Assembly: GCA_050014015.1 (NCBI GenBank)
Contig: JBEKEC010000009.1
Coordinates: 1 to 64,000 of the forward strand
DNA length: 64,000 nucleotides
Direction: 5' to 3'
Origin: PALSA-1353 sp050014015
GTDB lineage: Bacteria > Planctomycetota > Phycisphaerae > Tepidisphaerales > Tepidisphaeraceae
In this document: positions 23,068-31,603 of the stretch, one piece after another
Layout: each line of letters begins with the position of its first letter
Numbering within the stretch: position 1 is the stretch's first letter
The notes under the pieces: generated by a model
Told to the model about the DNA's origin: nothing
Databases searched by the model: none
Seen by the model: only the letters and a program-made list of their open reading frames with translations
Translations under genes and position numbers: made by a program

Positions 23068-24465
23068 ATGATCAAAATTGCCATGATCGGCGCAGGCAGC
23101 GTCGTCTTTTCCAAAAACCTCACCGGCGATATCCTGACCTATCCCGAGTTCCGCGATGCCACACTCAGCTACATGGATATCGACTCCGACCGCCTGGACG
23201 TCGGCACGAACCTTTGCCGGAAGGTGGCCCAGGCCCTGGGCGCTTCCCCGAAGATCGAGGGGACCCTCGACCGCCGCCAGGCACTCCGCGACGCGGATTT
23301 CGTCATCAACATGGTCCAGATCGGCGGATTTGATTCCACCCTCGTGGATTTTGAAATCCCCCGCAAGTACGGCTTGCGCTTCACCATCGCCGACACCACC
23401 GGCCCCGGCGGACTCTTCCGGGCGCTGCGCACCTTTCCCATGCTCACCGGCCTTTGCCGCGACATGACCGAGCTTTGCCCCCACGCCCTGCTCCTGAATT
23501 ATTCCAATCCCATGTCCATGAATATGCAGACCATCTCTCGCACCAGCGCCGTCTGCGCCATCGGGCTCTGCCACAGCGTTCAGGGAACGTTTCTGCAACT
23601 GATGGACTACCTCGGCGAAAAGCCCGACCAGGTCTCTTTCATCTGCGCCGGCATCAATCACATGGCGTTCTATCTCAAGCTGGAAAAAAATGGAGTGGAT
23701 TTATATCCCCGGCTTTTCCAGGCGATGGAAAACCCCGAAACCTTCAAAGGCAACGCCGTCCGGTTCGAGTTGATGAAACGGCTGGGATATTTCGTCACCG
23801 AAAGCTCCGAGCACAACGCCGAGTACAACGCCCATTTCATCCCCCATGGCTCGGACCTCGTCCAGCGCTTCGGCGTGCCGCTCGACGAATATCCCCGCCG
23901 ATGCGACGCCATCATCGACGAGTTCGAGCGCATGAAAATCATCGGCAAAAGCGCCGAGAAAATGGAAGTCCATCGCACCCAGGAATTCGGAAGCACGATC
24001 ATCCACTCGGTCGCCACCGGCAATCCGAGCGTGGTTTACGGCAACATGCCCAATCGCGGAGCGATCTCCAATTTGCCCGACTCCGCCATCACCGAGGTCC
24101 CCACCCTCGTGGACCGCAACGGCCCCCAGTTCACCACCGTCGGCGAGCTGCCCCCGCAACTGGCCGGCTACCTCCAGCCGCACCTTACCCAGCACGAGCT
24201 TTTCATCCGCGCCGCCCTGGAAGGCCGCCGCGACCACGTTTATCAGGCCGTCATGTTCGATCCGTTGACCGCCGCGGTATTGCCGTTGGACAAGATCGTC
24301 CAGATGTGCGACGAATTGATCGCCGCCCACGGCGATTTGCTGCCCAAACTCCCCGCAAAAACGCTGGTGCCGACCAGTGGAAAGAAATATCCATCGGCCG
24401 ACATGAAGGCCTATCGCCAGAGCTGGGAGAACGTGAAAGCCGCCGCCAAGACGCATTTTGTTTAG
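23068..24465 (+). CDS. melA: alpha-galactosidase, glycoside hydrolase family 4 (MelA-like)
   Basis: A 465-residue GH4 enzyme. These hydrolases need NAD and a divalent metal and cleave by an oxidation-elimination route. Visible: the dinucleotide-binding start IAMIGAGSVVFSKNLTGD, DADFVINMVQIGG, TIADTTGPGGLFRALRT, LLNYSNPMSMN, GLCHSVQGT with the metal Cys/His, and CAGINHMAFYLKLE. These agree closely with E. coli MelA, including LGYFVTESSEHNAEY and PLDEYPRRC. The start is ATG at 23068, so the protein begins MIKIAMIGAG. It probably degrades alpha-galactosides such as melibiose or raffinose inside the cell; no transporter is adjacent. Confidence 0.95.
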   Translation: MIKIAMIGAGSVVFSKNLTGDILTYPEFRDATLSYMDIDSDRLDVGTNLCRKVAQALGASPKIEGTLDRRQALRDADFVINMVQIGGFDSTLVDFEIPRKYGLRFTIADTTGPGGLFRALRTFPMLTGLCRDMTELCPHALLLNYSNPMSMNMQTISRTSAVCAIGLCHSVQGTFLQLMDYLGEKPDQVSFICAGINHMAFYLKLEKNGVDLYPRLFQAMENPETFKGNAVRFELMKRLGYFVTESSEHNAEYNAHFIPHGSDLVQRFGVPLDEYPRRCDAIIDEFERMKIIGKSAEKMEVHRTQEFGSTIIHSVATGNPSVVYGNMPNRGAISNLPDSAITEVPTLVDRNGPQFTTVGELPPQLAGYLQPHLTQHELFIRAALEGRRDHVYQAVMFDPLTAAVLPLDKIVQMCDELIAAHGDLLPKLPAKTLVPTSGKKYPSADMKAYRQSWENVKAAAKTHFV

Positions 24466-24470
24466 CCGCC

Positions 24471-24881
24471 TTATTCCCCCTCCCCTGGTACTCCGGGGGA
24501 GGGTTGGGGTGGGGGCTCATTCGTTTCCAGTTGCCGGAGAATCTCCTCGGCCACGGTGTCCGTATGCTTTAGCACGTCGTCATCCCAAAATCGCAGGACG
24601 CGTACGGTCAGGTTATTTAGTCGCATTGTTCTGGTTTGGTCGTATTCCGCCTGAGCGGAATCGGAATGTTGGCCGCCATCGAGTTCAACGGCCAATCGAC
24701 GAGAAGCGCAGTAGAAATCTACAATGTAGCCGCCAATGCGATGCTGACGGCGAAATCTGTATCCCGCCAAACTCTTGGTGCGAAGCACCCGCCAAAGTGC
24801 GGCTTCGGCATCCGTGGGCTGCCCTCGCATAGTCCGAGCAAATTTCAATAGTCGCCTGTCGCTATCGCGCGGGACTTGCAT
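24471..24881 (-). CDS. DUF559 (Vsr-like) endonuclease-fold protein
   Basis: A 136-residue protein of the DUF559 family, related to very-short-patch-repair endonucleases. Blocks: FARTMRGQPTDAEAALWRVL, YRFRRQHRIGGYIVDFYC with the nuclease Asp, LAVELDGGQHSDSAQAEYD with the Glu, and VLRFWDDDVLKHTDTVAEEI. The last 14 or so residues, PPPQPSPGVPGEGE, are encoded by the left inverted repeat of the surrounding cassette. The start ATG at 24881 gives MQVPRDSD. The gene plus its two 42-bp inverted repeats looks like a mobile unit. DNA target and cleavage activity are not shown. Confidence 0.9.
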   Translation of the reverse strand: MQVPRDSDRRLLKFARTMRGQPTDAEAALWRVLRTKSLAGYRFRRQHRIGGYIVDFYCASRRLAVELDGGQHSDSAQAEYDQTRTMRLNNLTVRVLRFWDDDVLKHTDTVAEEILRQLETNEPPPQPSPGVPGEGE

Positions 24882-24960
24882 GATATTGATGTTGCGCGAA
24901 CGACTTACGACGGTCAAACCCCCACCCCAACCCTCCCCCGGAGTACCAGGGGAGGGGGAA
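24474..24960. mobile_element. DUF559 cassette bounded by perfect 42-bp inverted repeats
   Basis: The left end (24474-24515) and right end (24919-24960) are exact inverted copies; each is itself a near-palindrome with arms CCCCTCCCC and GGGGGAGGG around GGTACTC, followed by TTGGGGTGGGGG. They enclose 403 bases, nearly all coding for the DUF559 nuclease. A related pair without a gene lies at 26884-26990. This looks like an autonomous/non-autonomous relation, as with RAYT and REPIN elements. Transposition is inferred from structure only, and no target duplication was established. Confidence 0.6.
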
Positions 24961-25062
24961 GGGGGGGCGGCGCTCACTCCATTCCTTTGACCTCCCGCGC
25001 GGGCGCAATAAGATCGCCATCGCCGAACCACGGACGCACCGGACAGGAAAAGGATCACACGG

Positions 25063-26823
25063 ATGTACCGACCCAAACATTGGCAAATCGATTCGCCGAA
25101 CGCCGGGGCGGCGGAGTTGGCCGGGCGGCTCAAGGTTTCGCCGCTGATTGGGCAGATGCTGCTCAATCGAGGAATTTCCGGTCTTGAACAAGCGCAGGCG
25201 TTTTTGCGGCCGAGTTTGAAGACCTTGGCCGAGCCGGATTTGCTGCCCGGTTTGACCGCGGCCGCCCAGCGACTGGCCAGGGCCGTTCGGGATGGCCAAA
25301 AGATTGTCATCTACGGCGATTATGACGTGGATGGCATCACGGCCACGAGCATTCTCTGGCATGCGATCACCCTGCTGGGCGGGAAAGTGGAAACGTATAT
25401 TCCACATCGCATCGACGAGGGGTATGGGCTGAATTCCGAGGCGTTGGGGCAGATCATCGACAACGGGGCCAAGCTGATCGTGACCGTGGATTGCGGGATC
25501 ACCGCGCTGGAGCCGGCCGGCGTGGCCCGCCAGCGCGGCGTCGATTTGATCATCACCGATCACCATCATTGGCACGGCGATCCACCCGTTTTTCCGGATT
25601 GTTACGCCATCGTGCATCCGCGCCTGCCGGGAACGGCGGCGGCGTATCCCAATCCTAATCTCTGCGGGGCGGGCGTGGCGTTCAAGTTGGCATGGGGAAT
25701 CGGGCAGGCGGCGATGGGCGCTTCCCGCGTCAGCGATTCCTTCCGCGGGTTTCTCATCGAAGCGACCGCCCTGGCGGCGCTGGGGACCATCGCCGACGTC
25801 GTGCCCCTCGTTGGCGAGAATCGCGCCCTGGCCCATTTCGGCCTGAGCGGACTTCGCCAGAGCAAGTTGACCGGCATCCGCGCGCTGATCGAATCGGCCG
25901 CCCTCACCGGCAAGAATCTCGATACCTACGACGTGGGGTTTTTGCTCGCCCCGCGATTGAATGCCTGCGGCCGGCTCGGCCATGCCGCGCTGGCCGTGGA
26001 AATGCTCACCACCGCCGGTGAAACGCGAGCGCGGGAGATCGCGGTTTATCTTGAAACGCAGAACCGCGCCCGCCAGGCCATCGAAAAACAAATCTTCGAC
26101 CAGGCCCTGGCGCAGATCGAATCCAACGGTTGGGCCGACGATGGACGTCGCGCCCTGGTGCTGGCCGCCGAAGGCTGGCATGCGGGGGTCATCGGCATCG
26201 TCGCTTCGCGCATCGTCGATCGCTTTTGCAGGCCGACCGTCATGGTCGCCCTGGGCAACGGCCAGGGTCAGGGCAGCGCCCGTTCGATCCCCGGATTCCA
26301 TCTGGCCCGGGCCTTGGAATCGTGCGCGGCTCATCTGGTTGCCTATGGCGGACACGAGATGGCGGCGGGGTTGAAAATCGAAGCGGCCCATCTCGATGAT
26401 TTCCGCCGGGCGTTTTGCCGCGTCGCGGATTCCACCCTGACCGATGAGATGCTCGTTCCGCAGCTTCGCGTGGAATGCGTCGCCGATCTATCGCAGGTGA
26501 CCGAGGGGCTGATCACCGATCTTCAGCGCCTTGGCCCCTTCGGGCACGGAAACCGCCGACCGCTGCTCTGCATCGAGAATGCGACCGTCGCCGGCCCGGC
26601 GCGGCGGGTCGGCAAGACCGGCGATCATCTGCAACTTTTGGTCAAGCAAAACCGCCGGACCATCCGCTGCATCGCCTTCGGCGCCGGCGACCTGATCGAT
26701 CGGCTGCCGCCCGATACCGCCGTACGTCTGGCGGTCGAGCCGTCGATCAACGAATTCAACGGCCGCCGCAACGTCGAACTGGCCGTGAAGGATTTCCAAC
26801 TCAACCCCCAAGCCGCGGGATAG
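25063..26823 (+). CDS. recJ: single-stranded-DNA-specific exonuclease RecJ
   Basis: A 586-residue DHH-superfamily nuclease that degrades single-stranded DNA 5' to 3' in recombination and repair. Motifs: IYGDYDVDGITATSILW, TVDCGITALEP, LIITDHHHW, the DHHA1 part with GWHAGVIGIVASRIVDRF and GQGSARSIPGFHLARALESC, GGHEMAAGLKIE, and the C-terminal OB-like domain. Mn-binding Asp and His residues are all present. The stop codon TAG lies inside a palindromic repeat that also forms a terminator-like hairpin. The length is normal for the family. Confidence 0.97.
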   Translation: MYRPKHWQIDSPNAGAAELAGRLKVSPLIGQMLLNRGISGLEQAQAFLRPSLKTLAEPDLLPGLTAAAQRLARAVRDGQKIVIYGDYDVDGITATSILWHAITLLGGKVETYIPHRIDEGYGLNSEALGQIIDNGAKLIVTVDCGITALEPAGVARQRGVDLIITDHHHWHGDPPVFPDCYAIVHPRLPGTAAAYPNPNLCGAGVAFKLAWGIGQAAMGASRVSDSFRGFLIEATALAALGTIADVVPLVGENRALAHFGLSGLRQSKLTGIRALIESAALTGKNLDTYDVGFLLAPRLNACGRLGHAALAVEMLTTAGETRAREIAVYLETQNRARQAIEKQIFDQALAQIESNGWADDGRRALVLAAEGWHAGVIGIVASRIVDRFCRPTVMVALGNGQGQGSARSIPGFHLARALESCAAHLVAYGGHEMAAGLKIEAAHLDDFRRAFCRVADSTLTDEMLVPQLRVECVADLSQVTEGLITDLQRLGPFGHGNRRPLLCIENATVAGPARRVGKTGDHLQLLVKQNRRTIRCIAFGAGDLIDRLPPDTAVRLAVEPSINEFNGRRNVELAVKDFQLNPQAAG

Positions 26824-26839
26824 CCATCCCGCGGGCTTC
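26810..26839. repeat. GGGATrGCCATCCC palindromic repeat at the recJ stop
   Basis: AAGCCGCGGGA and TCCCGCGGGCTT pair around TAGCCA, with one bulged G. The repeat contains the recJ stop codon and is followed by TCGAACGCC. The same design, with slightly different stem bases and the same CTTCGAACGCC flank, occurs at 30192-30218. It may end recJ transcription, although no T-run follows. Confidence 0.75.
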
Positions 26840-26883
26840 GAACGCCAGGTTGATTCATGGGCGTGGCACTTTCTGCGCAGAAT

Positions 26884-26990
26884 TTCCCCCTCCCCATGTA
26901 CTCAGGGGGAGGGTTGGCGTGGGGGTCGAAGGTCGATCGGCCCACAAAACCCCCACCCTGGCCCTCCCCCTGAGTACATGGGGAGGGGAA
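26884..26990. repeat. empty counterpart of the DUF559 cassette (inverted pair without a gene)
   Basis: Left copy 26884-26925 and right copy 26950-26990 are inverted repeats of the CCCCTCCCC/GTACTC/GGGGGAGGG family seen around the DUF559 gene, but with the centre ATGTACTCAG instead of GGTACTCCG, and with only 24 bases between them. The two copies differ from each other at a few positions. The unit lies between recJ and the following secreted-protein gene. Confidence 0.85.
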
Positions 26991-27129
26991 GAAGATGGTT
27001 CGCAGAAAATCTCACGCGCCCGGTTGATTCACTTTCCCCTCCCTTCGACTTGCCAAACCACCCGTTGTCGGCACAATGCCGTCGTTGCGGTGTACGAGGG
27101 ATTCATCTGTTTCCATCAGGAGGCTTCTC

Positions 27130-28212
27130 TTGAAAAAGATTTGCTGGCCGACTTGTCTTCTGGCGGCGCTGACGGTGGTTTTGGGGCGGGCGGCGGTTCG
27201 GGCCGATAGCGTGATCAGCCCGTTCGTCGACTCGCAGACCAACGCCGTGATTTACCTCGACTTTTCCTCCATCGACATGGATACCATCGACGCCTGGCAG
27301 CAGAAGGCGATCGCGGCCATTCCCGATCCGGCGGACCGCGCCAAACAACAGCAGGATGCGCAGACAGGGATCGCACGGGCGAAAAAATGGATTTCCGATT
27401 TCAAAACCGCCGGGGGGAAGGACCTGTACGTCGTGGTTTCACTGGCCGGGATAATGCAGGGAGCGCCCGGGGGATTGGTGATCCCGCTCAACGGGGCCGA
27501 TCCCGCGGTGCTGGCGAAAGTTTTTCCGCAGACCAATGCCCCACCGCCCGATCCGAACGATCCGAGCGCCGCGCAGATGACGCGGATGCAGCCGAAGACC
27601 GCGGTGGTCGGTAGCGCGATGGTTTATTCCACCGGGGCCGGCGTGGAGAAGCTCCAGACCCCGTCGACCGAGCCGAGACCCGATTTGACCGATGCGTTGA
27701 CCGCCGGGGGCGCTTCGCCCTTGCGGATCGCGCTGACGCCCGCCACGCTGAAGAACAATCCGTTTTTCGCCATGATGATGAACGCCGGGCGGCGCGGGGG
27801 CGGGGCCAACCAGCCGGGCGGGCCCCAGATCCCGTTCAGCGAGCCGCAATGGGACTCCGTCACCTGGATGAGCGCGTCCCTCAATCTCCCGCCCAAGGAA
27901 TCGGCCTCCTGCACGATCCAATGCAAGGACGCCGATTCCGCCAGTGCCCTGGCCGGCCTGATCAATCAGAAAATGCAGGATGGCAAGGCCGACCCCAACA
28001 AGCGCGGCAACATCACCCCCGAAGACTACGATAAGCTGATATCGGCCGTGAAGCCGACCGTGACCGGCGACCAGGTGGTCATCGCGGTCGATCAGGACAC
28101 CATCGACAACGTCATCGGCCCGATCGTGATGCGCACGATGCAGCGAGGCAGGCCGGGCCCAGCCACCCCAGGCCCAGCCACCCCGCCCCCGGCTGATAAT
28201 AATGGGATGTAA
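27130..28212 (+). CDS. secreted protein of unknown function
   Basis: A 360-residue protein with a signal peptide (KKICWPTCLLAALTVVLG, cleavage near VRA). The mature part opens SVISPFVDSQTNAVIYLDFS and ends in a Pro-rich tail with the duplicated unit GPATPGPATP. I recognise no domain; the N-terminal part recalls planctomycete DUF3352-like or substrate-binding folds only loosely. The start is TTG at 27130, because AGGAGG (27117-27122) lies seven bases upstream and the peptide then begins with Lys-Lys; an in-frame ATG 18 codons earlier lacks such a site. Confidence 0.75.
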   Translation: MKKICWPTCLLAALTVVLGRAAVRADSVISPFVDSQTNAVIYLDFSSIDMDTIDAWQQKAIAAIPDPADRAKQQQDAQTGIARAKKWISDFKTAGGKDLYVVVSLAGIMQGAPGGLVIPLNGADPAVLAKVFPQTNAPPPDPNDPSAAQMTRMQPKTAVVGSAMVYSTGAGVEKLQTPSTEPRPDLTDALTAGGASPLRIALTPATLKNNPFFAMMMNAGRRGGGANQPGGPQIPFSEPQWDSVTWMSASLNLPPKESASCTIQCKDADSASALAGLINQKMQDGKADPNKRGNITPEDYDKLISAVKPTVTGDQVVIAVDQDTIDNVIGPIVMRTMQRGRPGPATPGPATPPPADNNGM

Positions 28213-28319
28213 TCGGGGCCACCGCATTGGGCATTTCCCCTTTTCCCGGCCGGCGTCGATGGCCTAGAATCGCGGGATCGGCAACCAGGCCGGCATTAAA
28301 TCGCATAGAGGAGTCGCCC

Positions 28320-29378
28320 ATGTCGCTTCAATCACTCATCGCAACCGGAACCAAGCTCTGGCTCGATTCCATCGAGCCGCAACTCGTGCGCAGGAACCGC
28401 GCCCTGGGCGCAACCGGCGCCACCTCCAATCCGATCATCATTTCCGACATTCTAAAATCCGGCTCGCAGGACGAGGCGATGACCGCCCTGATGGACCGCG
28501 GCGGCGCCGATGAGGCCATCGCCTGGGCCATGACCGACAAACTCGTCTCCGCGGCGCAATCGGTCTTTCTCCCGGTTTGGGAGCAGACCCACGGCAATAA
28601 CGGGTACGTCAGCTTCGAGCTCGATCCGCTGCTGGAGGATTTGCAGTTGGCCCCTAAGTCCATCCCCGAACGTACCCGCCGCTATGTCGAGCTCGGCAAG
28701 AAATGGGCCGCGGGACACAAAAACAGGATGATCAAGGTCCCCGCCACCCCCGCGGGACTGGGGGCGATCGAGGAGTTGGCCGCCGCCGGGATCACCCTCA
28801 ACGTCACCCTGATCTTTTCCGAACGTCAATACAAGATCGCCCGCGACAACGTCTGGCGCGGCGCGCAACGCCGCAAAAATGGCACGAGCGCTTTCAAGAG
28901 CGTTTACAGCATCTTCGTCAGCCGCGTCGACGTCTACACCGAAAAATACGTCCCAACCCTTTCCCCCGCCGCACAGGGATTGGTCGGAATCGTCAATGCC
29001 AAGCGGCTCTGGCAACTCAACCAGCAGTTTTGGAAAGACAAGAACCTGCCGTTGCAGCAGGAGATCATTTTCGCCAGCACGGGCACAAAGAAGCCCTCCG
29101 ATCCGCCGGATAAATACGTCGAGGCCCTGGCCGGCAGCGACATTCAGACCAATCCACCCGCCACCAACGACGCGGTCGAAAAGCTCAACAAAACCTATAC
29201 CCGAACGGTGGACAAGATGCCGCCCAAAGCCGTGCTCGACGACATCGACGCCAAGGTCGATCAGCAAAAGATGGAAGACAAGCTGATGGAAGAGGGCGCC
29301 GCCAAGTTCGCCGATCCCCACAAGGCGCTGCTGAAGTTGATCGACCAGAAGCGGACGCAACTCGCGGCGGCGAAATGA
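28320..29378 (+). CDS. tal: transaldolase
   Basis: A 352-residue TIM-barrel enzyme of the pentose phosphate pathway that moves a dihydroxyacetone unit between sugar phosphates via a Lys Schiff base. Motifs: GATGATSNPIIISDILKSG, YVSFELDPLLEDL, NRMIKVPATPAGLGAIEELA with the catalytic Lys, and GITLNVTLIFSERQY. AGAGGAG (28307-28313) precedes the ATG. Its stop overlaps the start of the next gene by four bases (ATGA), so the two are co-translated. The C-terminal region is Lys/Asp-rich, as in the single-domain bacterial type. Confidence 0.95.
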   Translation: MSLQSLIATGTKLWLDSIEPQLVRRNRALGATGATSNPIIISDILKSGSQDEAMTALMDRGGADEAIAWAMTDKLVSAAQSVFLPVWEQTHGNNGYVSFELDPLLEDLQLAPKSIPERTRRYVELGKKWAAGHKNRMIKVPATPAGLGAIEELAAAGITLNVTLIFSERQYKIARDNVWRGAQRRKNGTSAFKSVYSIFVSRVDVYTEKYVPTLSPAAQGLVGIVNAKRLWQLNQQFWKDKNLPLQQEIIFASTGTKKPSDPPDKYVEALAGSDIQTNPPATNDAVEKLNKTYTRTVDKMPPKAVLDDIDAKVDQQKMEDKLMEEGAAKFADPHKALLKLIDQKRTQLAAAK

Positions 29379-30151
29379 GCGGGCAAGCAATCGTGCGTCG
29401 TCGATTGGCCGTGGTCGCCGCTAGTCTCGACGACGATTTTCGTTCCGCCGCAAAAATCGCCCGCGCCGCCGGTTTCGCCGCCCTTCAACTCGATTCGCAT
29501 CTCGGCGATCTGGACATCCTGTCCCTTTCCCAAAGCGGAAAGCGCGAACTGCGGGCAATCCTGCGATCCGGCGAGTTGGATTTGGTTGGATTGCGCCTGG
29601 ACCTCGGCGCCAAAGGCCTGGCCGCCGATGTCGATGCCGCGCTGGACCGCATCGAAAAACTCCTCGCCGCCGCCGCCGGATTGCAATCCCCGCTCCTCTG
29701 CCTCGATCTCGGCCCGGTTCCGGCCGATCAACTGATGGATGCCGCCCTATCCGAACTCGCCCGCCGCGCCGACCGCCACGGCGTCACGATCGCTTTCCGC
29801 AGCGAATTAGCCCCCTTCGCCGCCCTCGACCGCGCGTTGAAATTCGCCGCCTGTCCCTGGTTCGGCCTCGATCTCGACCCCGTCTCGATTCTCAAGGACG
29901 ACTGGAGCACGGACGAAATCTTTTCCCATCTCGGCCAACAAATCCGCCACGTCCGAGCCCGCGACGCCCTCGCCGGCCCCGACCGCCGCACCAAGCCCGC
30001 CGTAATTGGAACCGGCTCCGTGGACTGGCCTCGCTTGCTATCCGATCTGGACGCCACCGGCTATCACGGCTGGCTCACTCTCGACCCCGTCGATCTCCCC
30101 AACCGCCGCGCCGCCGCCATGTCCGGCGCCGCCGCGCTTTGGCGAACGTAG
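29375..30151 (+). CDS. sugar phosphate isomerase/epimerase-like TIM-barrel protein
   Basis: A 258-residue protein of the AP-endonuclease-2 / xylose isomerase-like superfamily: FRSAAKIARAAGFAALQLD near the N-terminus, ADQLMDAALSELARRADRHG helix, CPWFGLDLDPVSILKDDW, HVRARDAL and a final GTGSVDWPRLLSDLDATGYHGWLTLDP. These are the strand-end metal-site segments of this fold. Substrate unknown. The ATGA overlap with tal suggests a role in the same sugar phosphate metabolism. Confidence 0.88.
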   Translation: MSGQAIVRRRLAVVAASLDDDFRSAAKIARAAGFAALQLDSHLGDLDILSLSQSGKRELRAILRSGELDLVGLRLDLGAKGLAADVDAALDRIEKLLAAAAGLQSPLLCLDLGPVPADQLMDAALSELARRADRHGVTIAFRSELAPFAALDRALKFAACPWFGLDLDPVSILKDDWSTDEIFSHLGQQIRHVRARDALAGPDRRTKPAVIGTGSVDWPRLLSDLDATGYHGWLTLDPVDLPNRRAAAMSGAAALWRT

Positions 30152-30191
30152 CCCGCTTCCAATTGTATCGCAGCATTCAGCCCTCCCCGAA

Positions 30192-30218
30192 AGCCGGGGG
30201 ATGGCCATCCCCCGGTCT
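30192..30218. repeat. GGGATGGCCATCCC palindromic repeat
   Basis: AGCCGGGGGATGGCCATCCC continues into CCGGTCTT, a nearly perfect palindrome with flank CGAACGCC. It lies 40 bases after the isomerase-like gene and is the second member of the family seen at the end of recJ. Confidence 0.8.
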
Positions 30219-30315
30219 TCGAACGCCGCAAACCGTCCGAACGTTCTTTGGATCCCACGCGACCCACGGAAATGCGCCGCGCCGACATCAACCTTGAACG
30301 GCCCTATTGTTCGGG

Positions 30316-31491
30316 TCAAATCCTGCGCCGAAGCTTGAATTTCGTCATTTTGGTCGTATCGCCTCGAAGGTAAGTAACGAATATTTCTTTGCCGTCCTGC
30401 GATTGCAATAGATCGCGCAGGTCTTCAATATCGTACTCCCCGGCCGGCTTCTGGTTCACTGCGAGAAGGATGTCACCTTCACGAATTCCGGCCTCGTAGG
30501 CAGGGCTGTCCTTGTCTACAACCTGCGCCACGGTTTGGGATTTCGGACGGAGAATGTGCATGCCGCTCATTCCTTCCTCGTCGCGCCGAGAATATTGCTT
30601 ACCGGGCTTCAAGTACAATCGCAGATTATGAAAATCGATCGTTACCATGTGGCGCGAGAGGAATTTCAGGCCCAGGGAGCAGCCAAATTCACCTTTCGTT
30701 TCGTCAATCAAGACATCGCGGTATCGCATCTTGGCAACTTCAAATGTGGATATCCGCATTGTTCGTAGCATTACGGTTCGTCCGAGCACGGAATTCGGGC
30801 TTGAATCAACGGCACCGTTGAACGACCGTTGCACGCTATCGAAGAGGGCAGACGTAACCTCAACACCGCGGTCGGATCCAGTGTCTATGTTAAATAGGAG
30901 ATGCTGGTCGAAGGCGTCCAAATGAATGGCCGGGGTAAGAGCGTGGGACTCGATGGGTATTTGCGTGCCCCACTCGGGATGTGGCAAAGAGTCCGGTCGG
31001 AAAAGCCGCAGACTGTTTTCATCGAAATCCACCTGCACAACGAAATCGCGTAATGAGACTGCCCCGAGAATGCCGATAACCGGACGATCCGAAACGGCCC
31101 TGATGTTAGATAAGTCCTGCCGACCCACAAGCGTATCACTTATTCGTATGGGGCTGATATCCACATCGGGAGGATTATACAGTTCTAAGGTTGTGCTACC
31201 CCCCGCCGGAGTCTTCACATCCATCGAATTCCCAGTATCCTGCAAATCGGGAAACGCCGTGGAGTCCATAACACAGCACCCAAAGCCAGTGTCCAATACA
31301 AAGCACTGCTGTTTACCCTTCCAAACAACCGGAATTGTAATCATGTGGTTTGAACCTTCGATCCTAAATTCTGCGAGGGCAGATCGTGTGGCCGGCGGAT
31401 TTGGCGACGCCTGCGCCGTCGAAAAGAAAAAGAGGAAGAACAAAACAAACGTCCGCACCCATCGAGATGCTCCGGCCCCGGGAATAAGCAT
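30316..31491 (-). CDS. secreted two-lobed aspartyl protease with C-terminal PDZ domain
   Basis: A 391-residue protein. Signal peptide (TFVLFFLFFFSTAQAS). Two retropepsin-like lobes each carry the catalytic triplet: VLDTGFG near residue 68 and NIDTGSD near residue 200. The C-terminal 85 residues are a PDZ domain (VAQVVDKDSPAYEAGIREGDILLAVN). Bacterial members with this order are annotated as aspartyl protease family proteins; physiological targets are unknown. The PDZ part probably recognises unfolded or C-terminal segments in the envelope. Codon use is less GC-rich than in neighbours such as tal, so it may be a later arrival. Start ATG at 31491. Confidence 0.9.
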   Translation of the reverse strand: MLIPGAGASRWVRTFVLFFLFFFSTAQASPNPPATRSALAEFRIEGSNHMITIPVVWKGKQQCFVLDTGFGCCVMDSTAFPDLQDTGNSMDVKTPAGGSTTLELYNPPDVDISPIRISDTLVGRQDLSNIRAVSDRPVIGILGAVSLRDFVVQVDFDENSLRLFRPDSLPHPEWGTQIPIESHALTPAIHLDAFDQHLLFNIDTGSDRGVEVTSALFDSVQRSFNGAVDSSPNSVLGRTVMLRTMRISTFEVAKMRYRDVLIDETKGEFGCSLGLKFLSRHMVTIDFHNLRLYLKPGKQYSRRDEEGMSGMHILRPKSQTVAQVVDKDSPAYEAGIREGDILLAVNQKPAGEYDIEDLRDLLQSQDGKEIFVTYLRGDTTKMTKFKLRRRI

Positions 31492-31565
31492 ATAGCTGTC
31501 TTAACGCCGCGCGCCTGATGTGGAAAGCGCTCCGCGTCGCTTTCCCCTTGACGCCTCGAATGATT

Positions 31566-31588
31566 AGTGTTATATATCTATAGTCACT
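31566..31588 (+). promoter_or_regulatory. imperfect palindrome ahead of the GntR gene, probable operator
   Basis: AGTG (31566-31569) and CACT (31585-31588) bracket the AT-rich core TTATATATCTATAGT. The whole is a 23-base imperfect inverted repeat overlapping a TATA-like -10 region and ending 15 bases before the GntR start. YtrA-type regulators bind such AGTGTA...TACACT sites in their own promoters, so autoregulation is likely. Confidence 0.6.
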
Positions 31589-31603
31589 TGCCGCCAGGCC
31601 CAC

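Noticed and set aside
24882..25310. N-terminal extension of the DUF559 frame to 25310 (279 residues in total)
   Set aside because: The extra 143 residues are antisense to recJ and to the right inverted repeat and have no family resemblance; the family N-terminus fits ATG 24881.
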